DNA from: Ferrovibrio sp.
GTDB taxonomy: Bacteria; Pseudomonadota; Alphaproteobacteria; Ferrovibrionales; Ferrovibrionaceae
Assembly: GCF_002796975.1 (NCBI RefSeq)
Contig: NZ_PEKV01000004.1
Span: 201,597-265,596 of the forward strand
Direction of reading: 5' to 3'
Length of the DNA: 64,000 nt
Part shown: in pieces, positions 51,444 through 63,399 of the stretch
How positions within the stretch are numbered: position 1 is the first letter of the stretch
Layout of the letters: each line of letters starts with the position of its first letter
Notes under the pieces: model-generated
Told to the model about the DNA's origin: nothing
Seen by the model: only the letters and a program-made list of their open reading frames with translations
Databases searched by the model: none
Position numbers and translations under genes: made by a program

Positions 51444-53071
51444 CAACCGCCCGGATGCAGCCCCGGCGCTTCCTGGCCGGTACGGGCCACATATTCCGTG
51501 TAGCCGCCGGTGAACTGGTGCACGCCCTCGGGCGTCAGTTCCAGCACGCGGTTCGACAGCGCGGCGAGGAAATGGCGGTCATGCGACACGAACAGCATGG
51601 TGCCCTCGAAATCCGCCAGGGCCGTCACCAGCATCTCTTTGGTCGCCATGTCGAGATGGTTGGTCGGTTCGTCGAGCACCAGGAAGTTCGGCGGATCGAA
51701 CAGCATCATGGCCATGACCAGACGCGCCTTCTCGCCGCCCGACAGCACGCGGCAGGTCTTCTCGACGTCGTCGCCGGAGAAACCGAAACAGCCGGCCAGA
51801 GTCCGCAGCGTGCCCTGGCCTGCCTGCGGGAAGGCCTTGTCGAGGGTTTCGAACACCGTGTCGTCGCCGTCCAGCAGGTCCATCGAATGCTGGGCGAAAT
51901 AGCCCATCTTCACGCTGCTGCCGAGATTGACCGTGCCCTGGTCCGGTTTGGTATCGCCGGCGATCAGCTTCAGCAGCGTGGATTTGCCGGCACCGTTGGC
52001 ACCCAGCACGCACCAGCGTTCCGTACGCCGCACCTGGAAATCCAGCCCGGTATAGATCGACTGGCTGCCATAGCCCTTGTGCACGTCGCGGAAGTTCGCC
52101 ACATCCTCACCCGAACGTGGCGGGTTGCGGAATTCGAACTGCACGGATTGCCGCCGGCGCGGCGGTTCGATCTTTTCGATCTTGTCGAGCTTCTTCACCC
52201 GGCTCTGCACCTGCGCGGCGTGCGAAGCGCGCGCCTTGAAGCGTTCGATAAACTTGATTTCCTTGGCCAGCATGGCCTGCTGGCGCTCGAACTGCGCCTG
52301 GCGCTGTTTCTCGTTCAGCGCGCGCTGCTGATCATAGAAATCGTAATTGCCGGAATAGGTGGTGAGCGTGCCGCCGTCGATCTCGATGATCTTGCCGACG
52401 ATGCGGTTCATGAACTCGCGGTCATGCGAGGTCATCAGCAGCGCACCCTCGTAATTCTTGAGGAACGCTTCGAGCCAGATCAGGCTTTCGAGATCGAGAT
52501 GGTTGCTCGGTTCGTCGAGCAGCATGCCGTCCGGGCGCATCAGCAGAATCCGGGCCAGCGCCACGCGCATCTTCCAGCCGCCCGACAGCAACCCCACATC
52601 GCCGTCCATGCGCTCCGGACTGAAGCTCAGGCCCGCCAGCACCTCGCGCGCCCTGGCGTCCAGTGCATAGCCGTCCAGCTCCTGGAAGCGGCCCTGCACT
52701 TCGCCATAGCGCTCAATGATGGCGTCCATCTCATCGGCCCGGTCCGGGTCGACCATCGCCGCTTCGAGCTCGGCCATCTCGGCGGCCAGCGCGCTGACCG
52801 GCCCGACGCCATCCATGACGGCCGCGACCGCGCTCTGGCCCGACATCTCGCCGACATCCTGGTTGAAATAGCCGATGGTCATGCCGGTATCGATCGACAC
52901 CTGGCCATCGTCGGGCTTTTCCTCGCCGACGATCATGCGGAACAGCGTCGACTTGCCGGCACCATTCGGCCCGACCAATCCCGCCTTCTCACCCTTCTGG
53001 AGGCCCATCGACGCATCGATGAACAGAATCTGATGGCCGTGCTGCTTGCTGACGTTATCGAGGCGAATCAT
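51443..53071 (-). CDS. ABC-F family ATP-binding protein (translation factor type)
   Basis: Soluble protein of 542 residues with two ABC domains: Walker A GPNGAGKST and GANGAGKST, signatures LLSGGWKMRVALA and LSGGEKARLVMAM, Walker B MLLDEPSNHLD and VLDEPTNHLD. The linker between them is basic and helical (ERQQAMLAKEIKFIERFKAR), the P-site tRNA interaction motif region. It has no membrane domain. YbiT-like members act on the ribosome; antibiotic resistance is also possible but not indicated. Confidence 0.92.
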   Translation of the reverse strand: MIRLDNVSKQHGHQILFIDASMGLQKGEKAGLVGPNGAGKSTLFRMIVGEEKPDDGQVSIDTGMTIGYFNQDVGEMSGQSAVAAVMDGVGPVSALAAEMAELEAAMVDPDRADEMDAIIERYGEVQGRFQELDGYALDARAREVLAGLSFSPERMDGDVGLLSGGWKMRVALARILLMRPDGMLLDEPSNHLDLESLIWLEAFLKNYEGALLMTSHDREFMNRIVGKIIEIDGGTLTTYSGNYDFYDQQRALNEKQRQAQFERQQAMLAKEIKFIERFKARASHAAQVQSRVKKLDKIEKIEPPRRRQSVQFEFRNPPRSGEDVANFRDVHKGYGSQSIYTGLDFQVRRTERWCVLGANGAGKSTLLKLIAGDTKPDQGTVNLGSSVKMGYFAQHSMDLLDGDDTVFETLDKAFPQAGQGTLRTLAGCFGFSGDDVEKTCRVLSGGEKARLVMAMMLFDPPNFLVLDEPTNHLDMATKEMLVTALADFEGTMLFVSHDRHFLAALSNRVLELTPEGVHQFTGGYTEYVARTGQEAPGLHPGG

Positions 53072-53112
53072 GGGGTCTGCACTAACTGATAAAACCGACT
53101 ATGCTTGGCCGC

Positions 53113-54672
53113 TTATTCCCACTCGATGGTGCCGGGCGGCTTCGAGGTGATGTCGTAAGTCACGCGGTTGATGCCGCGCACCTCGTTGATGATGCGGGTG
53201 GCGACGCGGCCGAGGAAGTCGTGCTCGAACGGGTAGTAATCCGCCGTCATACCATCGGTCGAAGTCACCGCGCGCAGGGCACAGGCCTGATCGTAGGTGC
53301 GGCCATCGCCCATCACGCCGACGGTGCGCACCGGCAGCAGCACGGCGAAGGCCTGCCAGATCTTGTCATACAGACCCGAGCGGCGAATCTCGTCGAGATA
53401 GACAGCATCCACCTCGCGCAGCAGGTCGAGCTTCTCGCGCGTGATATCGCCCGGAATGCGGATCGCCAGCCCCGGGCCCGGGAAAGGATGCCGGCCCACG
53501 AGGCTTTCCGGCAGGCCGAGTTCGCGGCCGAGCATGCGGACTTCGTCCTTGAACAGCTCGCGCAGCGGCTCGACCAGCTTCATGTTCATGCGTGCCGGCA
53601 GCCCGCCCACATTATGGTGCGACTTGATGGTCACGCTGGGGCCGCCGGAGAAGCTGATGCTTTCGATCACGTCCGGATAGAGCGTGCCCTGGGCCAGGAA
53701 CTGCGCGCCGCCGATCTTCTTCGCTTCCTCTTCGAACACATCGATGAACAGGCCGCCGATGGTCTTGCGCTTGGTCTCCGGGTCGCTGACGCCCGCCAGC
53801 TTGCCGAGGAAGAGGTCCGAAGCATCCTTATGGATCAGCGGGATGTTGTAATAGTCGCGGAACAGCCGCACGACCTCTTCGCCCTCGCCCTTGCGCAGCA
53901 GGCCGTGGTCGACGAAGACGCAGGTGAGCTGGTCGCCGATGGCTTCATGGATCAGCACGGCCGCAACCGAACTGTCGACGCCGCCGGACAGGCCGCAGAT
54001 CACGCGGCCCTTGCCGACCTGTTCGCGGATTTTGGCGATGGCCTCGTTGCGGAAGCCCTTCATGGTCCACTCGCCGGAGCAGCCCGCCACCTTGCGCACG
54101 AAATTGCGCAGCAGCTTGGCGCCGTCCAGCGTGTGCATCACTTCGGGGTGGAACTGCACGGCGTAGATCTTGCGCACGTCGTCGGCGATGGCGGCAAAGG
54201 GCGAGCCGTCGCTGACGCCGACGGCGCGGAAGCCGGTCGGGATTTCGGTGATCTTGTCGCCGTGGCTCATCCAGACCTGGTGCTTCTCACCCTTGGCCCA
54301 GACGCCGTCGAACAGGTCGCAGTCGTCCTTGATCTCGAGGAAGGCGCGGCCGAATTCACGGTGATGGCCGGTCTCGACACTGCCGCCGAGTTGCATGCAG
54401 ATGGTCTGTTCGCCATAGCAGATGCCGAAGATCGGCAGGCCCAGCCTGAACGCACCTTCCGGCGCGCGCGGCGAGAATTCCTCCGTTGTCGACGCCGGCC
54501 CGCCGGAGAAGATGATCCCCTTCAGCGTGCCGTGGTCGTTGACGAGATCAAGGCACTTGTCCGCCTTCTGGAAGGGCACGATCTCGCAATACACACCAGC
54601 TTCGCGCACACGGCGTGCGATCAGCTGGGTCACCTGCGATCCGAAATCGATAATAAGAATGCGCTCCGCCAT
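53113..54672 (-). CDS. guaA: GMP synthase (glutamine-hydrolysing)
   Basis: Last step of GMP synthesis, amination of XMP, 519 residues. The N-terminal glutamine amidotransferase has the nucleophile in GICYGEQT; the ATP pyrophosphatase has the PP-loop [10 protein letters not shown]; the C-terminal dimerisation domain ends in GTIEWE. All motifs are intact. guaB lies about 2 kb upstream in the same direction, separated by a TPR-protein gene and an rRNA-methyltransferase-like gene. Confidence 0.97.
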   Translation of the reverse strand: MAERILIIDFGSQVTQLIARRVREAGVYCEIVPFQKADKCLDLVNDHGTLKGIIFSGGPASTTEEFSPRAPEGAFRLGLPIFGICYGEQTICMQLGGSVETGHHREFGRAFLEIKDDCDLFDGVWAKGEKHQVWMSHGDKITEIPTGFRAVGVSDGSPFAAIADDVRKIYAVQFHPEVMHTLDGAKLLRNFVRKVAGCSGEWTMKGFRNEAIAKIREQVGKGRVICGLSGGVDSSVAAVLIHEAIGDQLTCVFVDHGLLRKGEGEEVVRLFRDYYNIPLIHKDASDLFLGKLAGVSDPETKRKTIGGLFIDVFEEEAKKIGGAQFLAQGTLYPDVIESISFSGGPSVTIKSHHNVGGLPARMNMKLVEPLRELFKDEVRMLGRELGLPESLVGRHPFPGPGLAIRIPGDITREKLDLLREVDAVYLDEIRRSGLYDKIWQAFAVLLPVRTVGVMGDGRTYDQACALRAVTSTDGMTADYYPFEHDFLGRVATRIINEVRGINRVTYDITSKPPGTIEWE

Positions 54673-54702
54673 AGGCGTTACCGAACTCCTGTGCTTTGAA
54701 AG

Positions 54703-55203
54703 TTAGCTGGGCTTGGCGGCCTTGTAGGCCGCGATCTTGGTTTTCAGTTCCGTCAGTTCCGCACAGCCGAAGGTGCAGATGCTGTCGAGGCGCTTGAGGT
54801 GTTCCTCTGCCTTGGCCACATCGTTGACCTTCAGATAGGCCTCACCGATATATTCATGTGCGCCCTTGTGACGCGGATCGATGCTCAACGCCTTCTCGTA
54901 AGCCGCAAAGGCCTTCGGATAGTCGCCTTGGTTGCGCAAGGCATAGCCGAGCCAGTTGAAGGCATCGGCATTTTTCTCATCCTTCGCCACGACCTTCTGG
55001 AACAGATCGACGGCTTTCGGCCAATCCTTGGCGTCGATGGCCTTCTTGCCGTCGGCGAAATTGGGATCGGCCGCCTTGGGTGCGCCGGCCGAGGGATCGC
55101 TGCTGCCCATGGCAACAACGGTCCGCGGCATGGCGACGCTCAGCGCAGCCAGCAGGCAGAAAGCGGCAGTGGAAATGCGGAATAGCTTGCTCGGATTGGT
55201 CAT
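54703..55203 (-). CDS. Exported tetratricopeptide repeat protein
   Basis: Protein of 166 residues with an N-terminal signal peptide (LFRISTAAFCLLAALSVAMP) and two or three TPR units (AFNWLGYALRNQGDYPKAFAAYEKALSIDPRHKGAHEYIGEAYLKVNDVAKAEEHL). Two cysteines (SICTFGCAEL) may form a disulfide in the periplasm. A strong AAAGGAG precedes the ATG at 55203. Probably a scaffold protein, partner unknown. Confidence 0.85.
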   Translation of the reverse strand: MTNPSKLFRISTAAFCLLAALSVAMPRTVVAMGSSDPSAGAPKAADPNFADGKKAIDAKDWPKAVDLFQKVVAKDEKNADAFNWLGYALRNQGDYPKAFAAYEKALSIDPRHKGAHEYIGEAYLKVNDVAKAEEHLKRLDSICTFGCAELTELKTKIAAYKAAKPS

Positions 55204-55319
55204 GGCGGGCTCCTTTGACCGGATGCCCGCCAGTATACGCCGGACCGGCTGGACGGGGCCACTGTCCCACATGGCGGGCATAAGGCGGGAGGCCGCGGAA
55301 AGCCGGTATATCCGGGGGG

Positions 55320-56597
55320 TCATGACCGCCTCACAAAAGCGGTGGCGAAGAACCCGTCGGTGCCGTGCCGATATGGCGTCAGCACCAGGCGATGGCCCGA
55401 CCGGATACGCTGATCGGTTACACCCGCCGGCCAGGCCTCAGCCAGAGGCAGCGCCGTAAACTCGGCGTGATGCGCCAGGAACCAGTCGGCCTGATCCCCA
55501 TTCTCGGCCGGCAGGATCGAACAGGTCGCATAGACCAGCCGCCCGCCCGGCCGCACCAATTTCGCACCGTCGCTGAGCAGCCCGCGCTGACGGCGCAGAA
55601 CCTCGTCAAGGCTGGCGGGATCGTAGCGCCAGCGTGCTTCGGGATTGCGCCGCCAGGTGCCGCTGCCCGAACACGGCACGTCGAGCAACACGCGATCCGC
55701 CTTGCCTTCCAGCTCGCGCAAAAGCTCCGGCATCGCATCGGCATCGCGGATCACGATGTTGCGAGCATGCGCGCGTTCCAGTCGCGGGCTGAGCCGCGCA
55801 AGCCGGCGCGGATCGTTGTCGCAGGCATGCAGCACGCCCTGATTGCGCATGGCGGCAGCCAGCAGCAGCGTCTTGCCACCGGCGCCGGCGCAGAGATCGA
55901 CGACGGTCTCATCCGGTCGCGCATCGACTAGCAGGCCGGCAAGCTGTGCGGCCTCGTCCTGCGGTTCGATCAGGCCGTCGCGGTATAAAGAATTCATATC
56001 CAGCCGCACGCGCTCGGGGATGCGAATGCCCAGCGGCGACATCGGCGTGAAAGCCGCGGCGATGCCGTCGGCACGCAGCTGCTCCAGCACCATTTCGCGG
56101 TTACCCTGCAGCATGTTCACGCGCAGATCCAGCGGTGCTCGGCCGTTCAGCGCCGCCAGTTCCATTTCGGTATCGGCACCGAAGGTGGCCTGCACCATGT
56201 CGGCCACTTCCGGCGGGAGGTTGGCGCGCGCCCAGAGCGGTGCATCTTCGTCGCTCGGCAGTTTCGACAGCGCGGCAATCTCGGTCTCGTCGAGCGCCGG
56301 CGGCGCATAGGTGCCGCTGCCGCAGAGATCGCGCCAGACATGCAGCGGCGTCGCCGCATCGGCAAAGACCAGCAGCCGCGGCGTCAGTTCGGCGCCAGCC
56401 TGAACCACACGCCAGCGCCGCATGCCCTGCTCGCGCAGCACGGCATAGACGCTGTCGGTGATCGCGCGCCGATCCTTGGCGCCGGCAAAACGGCTGCGCC
56501 GCTGCCATTCGGTGACCACACGGTCGGCGGCAGCGGCGCGCTGTAAAATCTCGGCGATGATCTCGATGCTGGCGGCGAGCCGCGCCGCAGGGGTCAT
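55320..56597 (-). CDS. RsmB-like RNA (cytosine-5) methyltransferase
   Basis: SAM-dependent methyltransferase of 425 residues. The C-terminal NOL1/NOP2/Sun domain has the SAM loop DLCAGAGGKTLLLAAAM, the PCSGSGTWRRNPE motif, and the catalytic TCS (YATCSILPAEN). The N-terminal helical part resembles the NusB-like RNA-binding region of RsmB. Likely 16S rRNA m5C967 methylation. The gene stops six bases before the downstream... the neighbouring guaB lies upstream with a six-base gap, so both are one unit. Confidence 0.88.
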   Translation of the reverse strand: MTPAARLAASIEIIAEILQRAAAADRVVTEWQRRSRFAGAKDRRAITDSVYAVLREQGMRRWRVVQAGAELTPRLLVFADAATPLHVWRDLCGSGTYAPPALDETEIAALSKLPSDEDAPLWARANLPPEVADMVQATFGADTEMELAALNGRAPLDLRVNMLQGNREMVLEQLRADGIAAAFTPMSPLGIRIPERVRLDMNSLYRDGLIEPQDEAAQLAGLLVDARPDETVVDLCAGAGGKTLLLAAAMRNQGVLHACDNDPRRLARLSPRLERAHARNIVIRDADAMPELLRELEGKADRVLLDVPCSGSGTWRRNPEARWRYDPASLDEVLRRQRGLLSDGAKLVRPGGRLVYATCSILPAENGDQADWFLAHHAEFTALPLAEAWPAGVTDQRIRSGHRLVLTPYRHGTDGFFATAFVRRS

Positions 56598-56603
56598 AGT
56601 GCG

Positions 56604-58798
<2,195 letters not shown>

Positions 58799-58901
58799 TG
58801 GCAAGGCGGCTCCTGACTGGGAGAGGGTATCCTTGCCGCGCAGGATATAGACCGTCTTTCCGGGTCGGTCCAGCCTCAAGAAAATCAGCGTTCTGAAGTG
58901 C

Positions 58902-59585
58902 TTAGCCGCGGAAGCCGGTGGCGATCACGTAAGACTCCGCCGAATCCGCGCGGGAGGCCGGCGGTTTGACATGCCGTACGGTGCGGAAATCCCGCTTCAT
59001 GGTGGCAAGCAATTCATTCTCGGTGCCACCGCGCAGCACCTTGGCCAGGAAACCGCCGCCGGGATTGAGCACACGGATGGCGAAATCCAGCGCCACCTCG
59101 CACAGCAGCATGATCCGGATATGGTCGGTCTGGCGATGCCCGGTGGCCGGCGCCGCCATGTCAGAGAAGACGAAATCGGCTTTGCCGCCCATCGCCTCGA
59201 TCACCTTCGCATCAGCGCCCTCAGCCAGGAAATCCTGCTGCATCAGCAAAGCACCGACGATGGGGTCGACCGGGTTGATGTCGACGCCCAGGACGAAGCC
59301 GCCCTTGCTGGCGTCGGACTTCACGCGCTTCACCGCCACCTGCGTCCAGCCGCCGGGCGCCGCACCCAGATCGACCACCCGCATGCCCGGCTTCAGCAGT
59401 TTGTACTTGTCATCCAGTTCGATCAGCTTGTAGGCGGCACGGCTGCGCCAGCCTTCGGTCTTGGCTGCGGCCACGTAAGGATCATTGAGCTGGCGCCGCA
59501 GCCATTTCGCCTGGCCAACCGTGCGGCCACGCGCGGTCTTCACCCTTACCTTGGCTCCGGCTTTGCGCGGTGGCTGCTTGGTCAT
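58902..59585 (-). CDS. rlmE: 23S rRNA 2'-O-ribose methyltransferase RlmE (FtsJ/RrmJ)
   Basis: Methylates U2552 in the 23S A-loop, 227 residues. The SAM loop is [15 protein letters not shown]; the K-D-K-E tetrad is spread over [33 protein letters not shown] and [10 protein letters not shown] basic N-terminal tail ([20 protein letters not shown]) is longer than in E. coli, as is common in alphaproteobacteria. Its ATG overlaps the upstream ppx/gppA stop by four bases. Confidence 0.95.
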   Translation of the reverse strand: MTKQPPRKAGAKVRVKTARGRTVGQAKWLRRQLNDPYVAAAKTEGWRSRAAYKLIELDDKYKLLKPGMRVVDLGAAPGGWTQVAVKRVKSDASKGGFVLGVDINPVDPIVGALLMQQDFLAEGADAKVIEAMGGKADFVFSDMAAPATGHRQTDHIRIMLLCEVALDFAIRVLNPGGGFLAKVLRGGTENELLATMKRDFRTVRHVKPPASRADSAESYVIATGFRG

Positions 59586-60628
59586 CGCCGGCCTCCGCCA
59601 TTCACCTGCCGGCGCTGCCCCATCAGTTCGACCAACACGCCTTCGCGCACGCCGCGATCTGCCACGCGCAGCCGTGTGGCCGGCCAGAAGCGATACAGCG
59701 CTTCGAGGATCGCGCAGCCGGCTACCACCAGATCGGCGCGCTCCTCGCCGATGCAGGGATGCAGGGCGCGCTCAGGTACGCTGATCGAGGCAAGCCGCCG
59801 CGACTGTTCGATTACGACGGGGAATTCGAGCCAGCAGCCGTCGACATAGCGACGCTCGTAGCGCGGCAGGTTGAGATGCACGCCGGCCAGCGTGGTGACG
59901 GTGCCCGAGGTTCCGAGCACCTGGATCTGGCCCGACTGCAGCTTCTGCGACAGGCGATGTTTTTCCTCGAACGGCCGCAGCGCATCCGCCACCAGATCGA
60001 TCATCTGCGCATAGCTGCCGCTCTGCACATCGCCGGGGCCGAAGCGCTCGGTCAGGTTGACCACGCCGAAGGGCAGCGAAATCCAGTCGATCACATCAGT
60101 GCGGCCGCCGCCGAGCAGTCGCGCCCAGAGGATTTCAGTCGAGCCGCCGCCGATATCGAAAACGATGGCCTCGCGATGCGGCGGCTCCAGCAGCGGCGAG
60201 CAGCCGTTCAGTGCCAGCCGCGCCTCTTCGGCAGTCGAGATGATATCCAGACTGATGCCGGTGGCAGCCTTCACGTCATGCAGGAACTCGGCGCCGTTGG
60301 CGGCGCGACGGCAGGCCTCGGTGGCAACCGCGCGGGCCGACGACACGCTGCGGCGCGCCATCTTCTCGGAGCAGATTTTCAGCGCCTCGATGGTGCGTGC
60401 CATCGCGGCATCCGACAGGCGACCCGAATTGCTGAGACCCTCGCCCAGCCGCACGATACGGGAAAATGCCTCGATCACCCGGAAACCGCTACGCACCGGC
60501 CGCGCGATCAGCAGGCGGCAGTTGTTGGTTCCGAGGTCGATGGCAGCGTAGACCGGCGCCGGATCAGGCGCAGCCGACGCTCCGGCCGCGCCGGCGCCCG
60601 GCCGGGTAACGGAAGAATCTATGCTCAC
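59582..60628 (-). CDS. Ppx/GppA family phosphatase
   Basis: Exopolyphosphatase or pppGpp phosphatase, 348 residues. Acetate kinase/Hsp70-like fold with [30 protein letters not shown], the EARLAL catalytic glutamate region and [10 protein letters not shown]. The length is that of the shorter Ppx/GppA form without the long C-terminal HD-like domain. It may therefore act as a pppGpp phosphatase; not decided from sequence. Coupled to rlmE by ATGA. Confidence 0.9.
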   Translation of the reverse strand: MSIDSSVTRPGAGAAGASAAPDPAPVYAAIDLGTNNCRLLIARPVRSGFRVIEAFSRIVRLGEGLSNSGRLSDAAMARTIEALKICSEKMARRSVSSARAVATEACRRAANGAEFLHDVKAATGISLDIISTAEEARLALNGCSPLLEPPHREAIVFDIGGGSTEILWARLLGGGRTDVIDWISLPFGVVNLTERFGPGDVQSGSYAQMIDLVADALRPFEEKHRLSQKLQSGQIQVLGTSGTVTTLAGVHLNLPRYERRYVDGCWLEFPVVIEQSRRLASISVPERALHPCIGEERADLVVAGCAILEALYRFWPATRLRVADRGVREGVLVELMGQRRQVNGGGRR

Positions 60629-60742
60629 AGAATTGGTCCTCGCGCCTGGCGGGCTTCGCAGCCTCGCGGACGGCCCAGCCGGCGCAATCAGAGTTGACGA
60701 TCATGGGACGAGTGTAGCGCGCCGTGGGCGGCACGGTAAGAC

Positions 60743-60776
60743 CCTCATCTTCCGGCCTGCGGCCAGGAAGATGAGG
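60743..60776. repeat. Inverted repeat between the LysM and ppx/gppA genes
   Basis: CCTCATCTTCC-GGCC...GGCC-A-GGAAGATGAGG, 11-bp outer arms and 4-bp inner arms. It lies 11 bases after the LysM gene stop on its strand. Only a short GGTCTTAC tail follows, so it may be a REP-like element rather than a terminator. Confidence 0.6.
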
Positions 60777-60786
60777 TCTGAAACCT

Positions 60787-61809
60787 TTAATTCGCCTTGG
60801 GGACGGCCTGACCGTTATGCTGCCCCGGCACGGCAAAAACCTGGCCAGGATAGATCATGTCCGGGTCGGTGATCTGGGCCTGGTTGGCCTTGTAAATCTC
60901 GGTATAGCGCGGGCCCAGGCCGTAAACCTGGCGCGCGATACGCCAAAGGCTGTTGCCCGGCTGCACGATGACGCTGTTGCCGCTGGCATCGAATTTGACG
61001 TCTTCGGGCCGGGCCCGGCTGAACGGCATTTCGAGGCGCGAGGCCACCTTGCCGCCCGCCTGTTCGACCTGATCGACGCGCAGCGAATAGATACCCGGAT
61101 CGACGGCCTTGTCGGGCCGCAGGCGCCAGGTGCCCTTGTCATCGGCAGTCGCAACGCCGATCGGTTCGTTGTTCAGATAGACCTGCACGGTGGAGCCCGG
61201 CTGGGAACGACCCGACAGAATCAGGTTGCCGGCCTGATCGTATTCGATGGCATCCAGCGCCAGCCCCTTGCGGGCCGGATCGAGCGGGCCGTCTGGCCGC
61301 TGCAGCAGGCGGCTCGCGCCCTTCAGCGGCGTCAGCACCGCGATCGCCTGCTCACCGCCTTCGCCCGGCTGGCATTCCGGTACGACGGCGACGACATTGG
61401 CCTCGGCCTTGATCGGCTCCTGGCCCTGCATCTGCGATTCCAGCGTGAATTCCTGGTTGCCGCGTTCCAGCGGCAGATCGGGCACCAGCACCCATTCGCC
61501 GCGCGTATCGGCCGTGACACGGCCAAGTTCACGCTGGCCGGTCTTTACCACCACGACCGAGCCGGCCATGGCGCGGCCGGCAAACACGGAGGTGCAGTTG
61601 CGACTGATGCGGACGACATCGAAGCTGGGCGGGGCCTTGGCTACGCTGTCAGGCGACGGTGCGACAGGGGCAGCCGGCACAGGCGGCGGCGGGATGTTGG
61701 CGGTTGGCGTCATGCCCCGCTTGTTGGGGTCGGCCCCAAAGAAGATGACGGCCAGGATACCCAGGACCGCTGCAGCAAGAAGGATGAAGAAGAAACGACT
61801 TCCGCGCAC
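60787..61809 (-). CDS. LysM-domain protein with N-terminal membrane anchor
   Basis: Protein of 340 residues. The N-terminal hydrophobic helix (RFFFILLAAAVLGILAVIFFG) is an uncleaved anchor or signal; a proline/alanine-rich linker, an Ig-like middle region (RVTADTRGEWVLVPDLPLERGNQEF and GSTVQVYLNNEPIGVATADDKGTWRL, two related repeats) and a C-terminal LysM (VQPGNSLWRIARQVYG..YPGQVFAVP) follow. It probably stands in the periplasm bound to peptidoglycan. Exact role unknown. Confidence 0.9.
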   Translation of the reverse strand: MRGSRFFFILLAAAVLGILAVIFFGADPNKRGMTPTANIPPPPVPAAPVAPSPDSVAKAPPSFDVVRISRNCTSVFAGRAMAGSVVVVKTGQRELGRVTADTRGEWVLVPDLPLERGNQEFTLESQMQGQEPIKAEANVVAVVPECQPGEGGEQAIAVLTPLKGASRLLQRPDGPLDPARKGLALDAIEYDQAGNLILSGRSQPGSTVQVYLNNEPIGVATADDKGTWRLRPDKAVDPGIYSLRVDQVEQAGGKVASRLEMPFSRARPEDVKFDASGNSVIVQPGNSLWRIARQVYGLGPRYTEIYKANQAQITDPDMIYPGQVFAVPGQHNGQAVPKAN

Positions 61810-61945
61810 CCGATTGTCCCGGTTAGCTATATTGTGAACGACGTGTGAGATTAAGTCCTCGCCTCGGAGGCCGCAACACCTCTAACTTGTCCAATGTTTG
61901 CAAATCCTTACGATTGCACTGCAAAAGCCCCTGGAAACTCTGCCG

Positions 61946-62629
61946 ATGATCATACAAACGCCCCGCACCGCGTCTGGTTCAGCCACTGTTAAGGTCTGGG
62001 ATCTGCCGACCCGGCTGTTCCACTGGACGCTGGTGTTGTTGGTGATCGCCATGGTCTGGACCGGCTGGACCGGCAAGCTGGACCTGCATATGACGCTGGG
62101 CCAGGCCGTGCTGTCGCTGGTGCTGTTTCGCCTCGTCTGGGGCTTCACCGGCAACCGCTATGCCCGCTTCAGCGGATTCGTTGCCGGACCGATGGCCGGG
62201 CTGCGCTATCTGGGCACGTTGTTCGGCCGTCCGGGCCCGAATTACGTCGGCCATAATCCAGTCGGCGGCTGGGCTGTGCTGGCCATGCTGGGCCTGCTGG
62301 CGCTGCAGGCCGGCACCGGTCTGTTCACCAGCGACGACATCGTCACCGACGGGCCGCTATTCTCCAAGGTCTCGGGCAGCACGGCGGCCCTGCTCGGCAG
62401 CATTCATCGGCGGACGATCTGGGTGCTGCTGGCGGTGATCGCAATCCATCTGCTGTCGAGCGTGTTCTACCTGACGATCAAGCGCGAGAATCTCGTCACC
62501 CCGATGATCACCGGCCGCAAGACCGCACCGGCTACGCTTGAGGCGCAGGGCGGTCATCCGCTGCTGGCGCTGGCGATCCTTGCCGTCTGCGCCGCTGTCG
62601 TCTTTGGCGGTATCGCCCTGGTGAAATAA
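61946..62629 (+). CDS. Cytochrome b561 family protein
   Basis: Inner-membrane diheme cytochrome of 227 residues with four core helices. Histidines suited as heme ligands are in LPTRLFHWTLVLL, DLHMTLGQAVLSL, SIHRRTIWVLL and IAIHLLSSVFY. It would pass electrons between the quinone pool and a periplasmic partner. The converging gene encodes cytochrome c-prime, a common partner. Start at 61946 (MIIQTP); the track start is 16 codons upstream. Confidence 0.9.
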   Translation: MIIQTPRTASGSATVKVWDLPTRLFHWTLVLLVIAMVWTGWTGKLDLHMTLGQAVLSLVLFRLVWGFTGNRYARFSGFVAGPMAGLRYLGTLFGRPGPNYVGHNPVGGWAVLAMLGLLALQAGTGLFTSDDIVTDGPLFSKVSGSTAALLGSIHRRTIWVLLAVIAIHLLSSVFYLTIKRENLVTPMITGRKTAPATLEAQGGHPLLALAILAVCAAVVFGGIALVK

Positions 62630-62642
62630 AGCCGGTGAAATA

Positions 62643-62671
62643 AAAAAGGCGCAGCCGGGCCGCGCCTTTTT
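62643..62671. terminator. Bidirectional terminator between cytochrome b561 and cytochrome c-prime genes
   Basis: AAAAAGGCGC / GCGCCTTTTT, perfect 10-base inverted repeat with a nine-base GC-rich loop, 14 bases after the b561 stop and 22 from the c-prime stop. Confidence 0.88.
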
Positions 62672-62692
62672 CACAATCAGACAGACCGCCGA

Positions 62693-63145
62693 TCAGTCGG
62701 CACGGAACGCCTTGTGGCAGGTGCCGCAGGCGCCGCCCATGGCACCGAAGGCAGCCTTCAGCGCCGCGGCATCGCCCGCCTTGCCGGCGGCGGCGACCGC
62801 GGTGGCCTTCATCTCGAGATCCTTCATGTTGGCCTCGAACTGCGCCCAGTTAGCCCAGATTTCCGGCTTGGCCTTGGTCTTGCCCTGGTCGGAACCGGGC
62901 GGGAAATGCTGCAGCTGCCTGGCCGCCTGCTGGGCAATCGCTTCGGCCGGCGCCACGGCACCCGCTGGCGCGGCACTGTCATCGACCACCTTCTTGATGG
63001 CGCCCGCGGATGTGCGGAACACCTGGAAGCCGTCCTTGCGGGCCTTGATGTGATCGTCTGCCGACTGGGCAACGGCCAGACCGCCAACCGATACCATCGT
63101 GAGACCCAGCGCTGCCGCCAGGAGCGCCTTATGCCAAGTAGCCAT
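62693..63145 (-). CDS. Class II cytochrome c (cytochrome c-prime)
   Basis: Periplasmic heme protein of 150 residues. Signal peptide MATWHKALLAAALGLTMVSVGGLAVAQ; four-helix bundle; heme attached at the C-terminal CGTCHK, the hallmark of this class. Cytochromes c-prime bind NO and CO and can relieve nitrosative stress; pairing with a b561 protein suggests an electron path. Start at 63145, behind AGGGGATAATAGGA. The distal pocket residues cannot be judged. Confidence 0.92.
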   Translation of the reverse strand: MATWHKALLAAALGLTMVSVGGLAVAQSADDHIKARKDGFQVFRTSAGAIKKVVDDSAAPAGAVAPAEAIAQQAARQLQHFPPGSDQGKTKAKPEIWANWAQFEANMKDLEMKATAVAAAGKAGDAAALKAAFGAMGGACGTCHKAFRAD

Positions 63146-63172
63146 TCCTATTATCCCCTCGTTGAAACCCGT

Positions 63173-63309
63173 TTGCTGGAACGGGCGATTCACTCTATAC
63201 CGGCGACGCGCGAAGGAACGACAAGTCCTTACGCCCTCACGAAAAATTTAAAACCGCTGGCCATGTCGCGGTTACTGCCGTCGTAGCTCAGGCGGAGCCC
63301 GCCTTTTTT
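63173..63309 (+). ncRNA. Candidate small RNA or leader ahead of the LOG gene
   Basis: A promoter-like TTGCTG-N17-TATACC (63173-63201) is followed by about 100 bases with three hairpins (AAGGA/TCCTT; CCGC/GCGG; GGCGG-AGC-CCGCC) and a T6 tail at 63304-63309. No protein gene on the plus strand precedes this terminator, so it must serve an RNA that starts in this gap. Either an independent sRNA or an attenuated leader of the LOG gene at 63400. Confidence 0.4.
63290..63309 (+). terminator. Intrinsic terminator upstream of the LOG gene
   Basis: A-GGCGG-AGC-CCGCC-TTTTTT: a 6-bp GC-rich stem including the closing A-T pair, then six T on the plus strand, 90 bases before the LOG start codon. It is not at the end of any plus-strand protein gene. 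Confidence 0.65.
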
Positions 63310-63399
63310 CCGGCCATTTTGACTGGCATCCCTAGGCGGAATCAGTTACCCATCCCCACCCCAAAGACATCCCGCCTCACCTTTTTCCCGGATTAGTCG

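Noticed and set aside
51332-54699. Long plus-strand ORFs of 585 and 532 codons opposite the ABC-F and guaA genes
   Set aside because: Antisense shadows in GC-rich DNA. The minus-strand proteins carry every expected motif.
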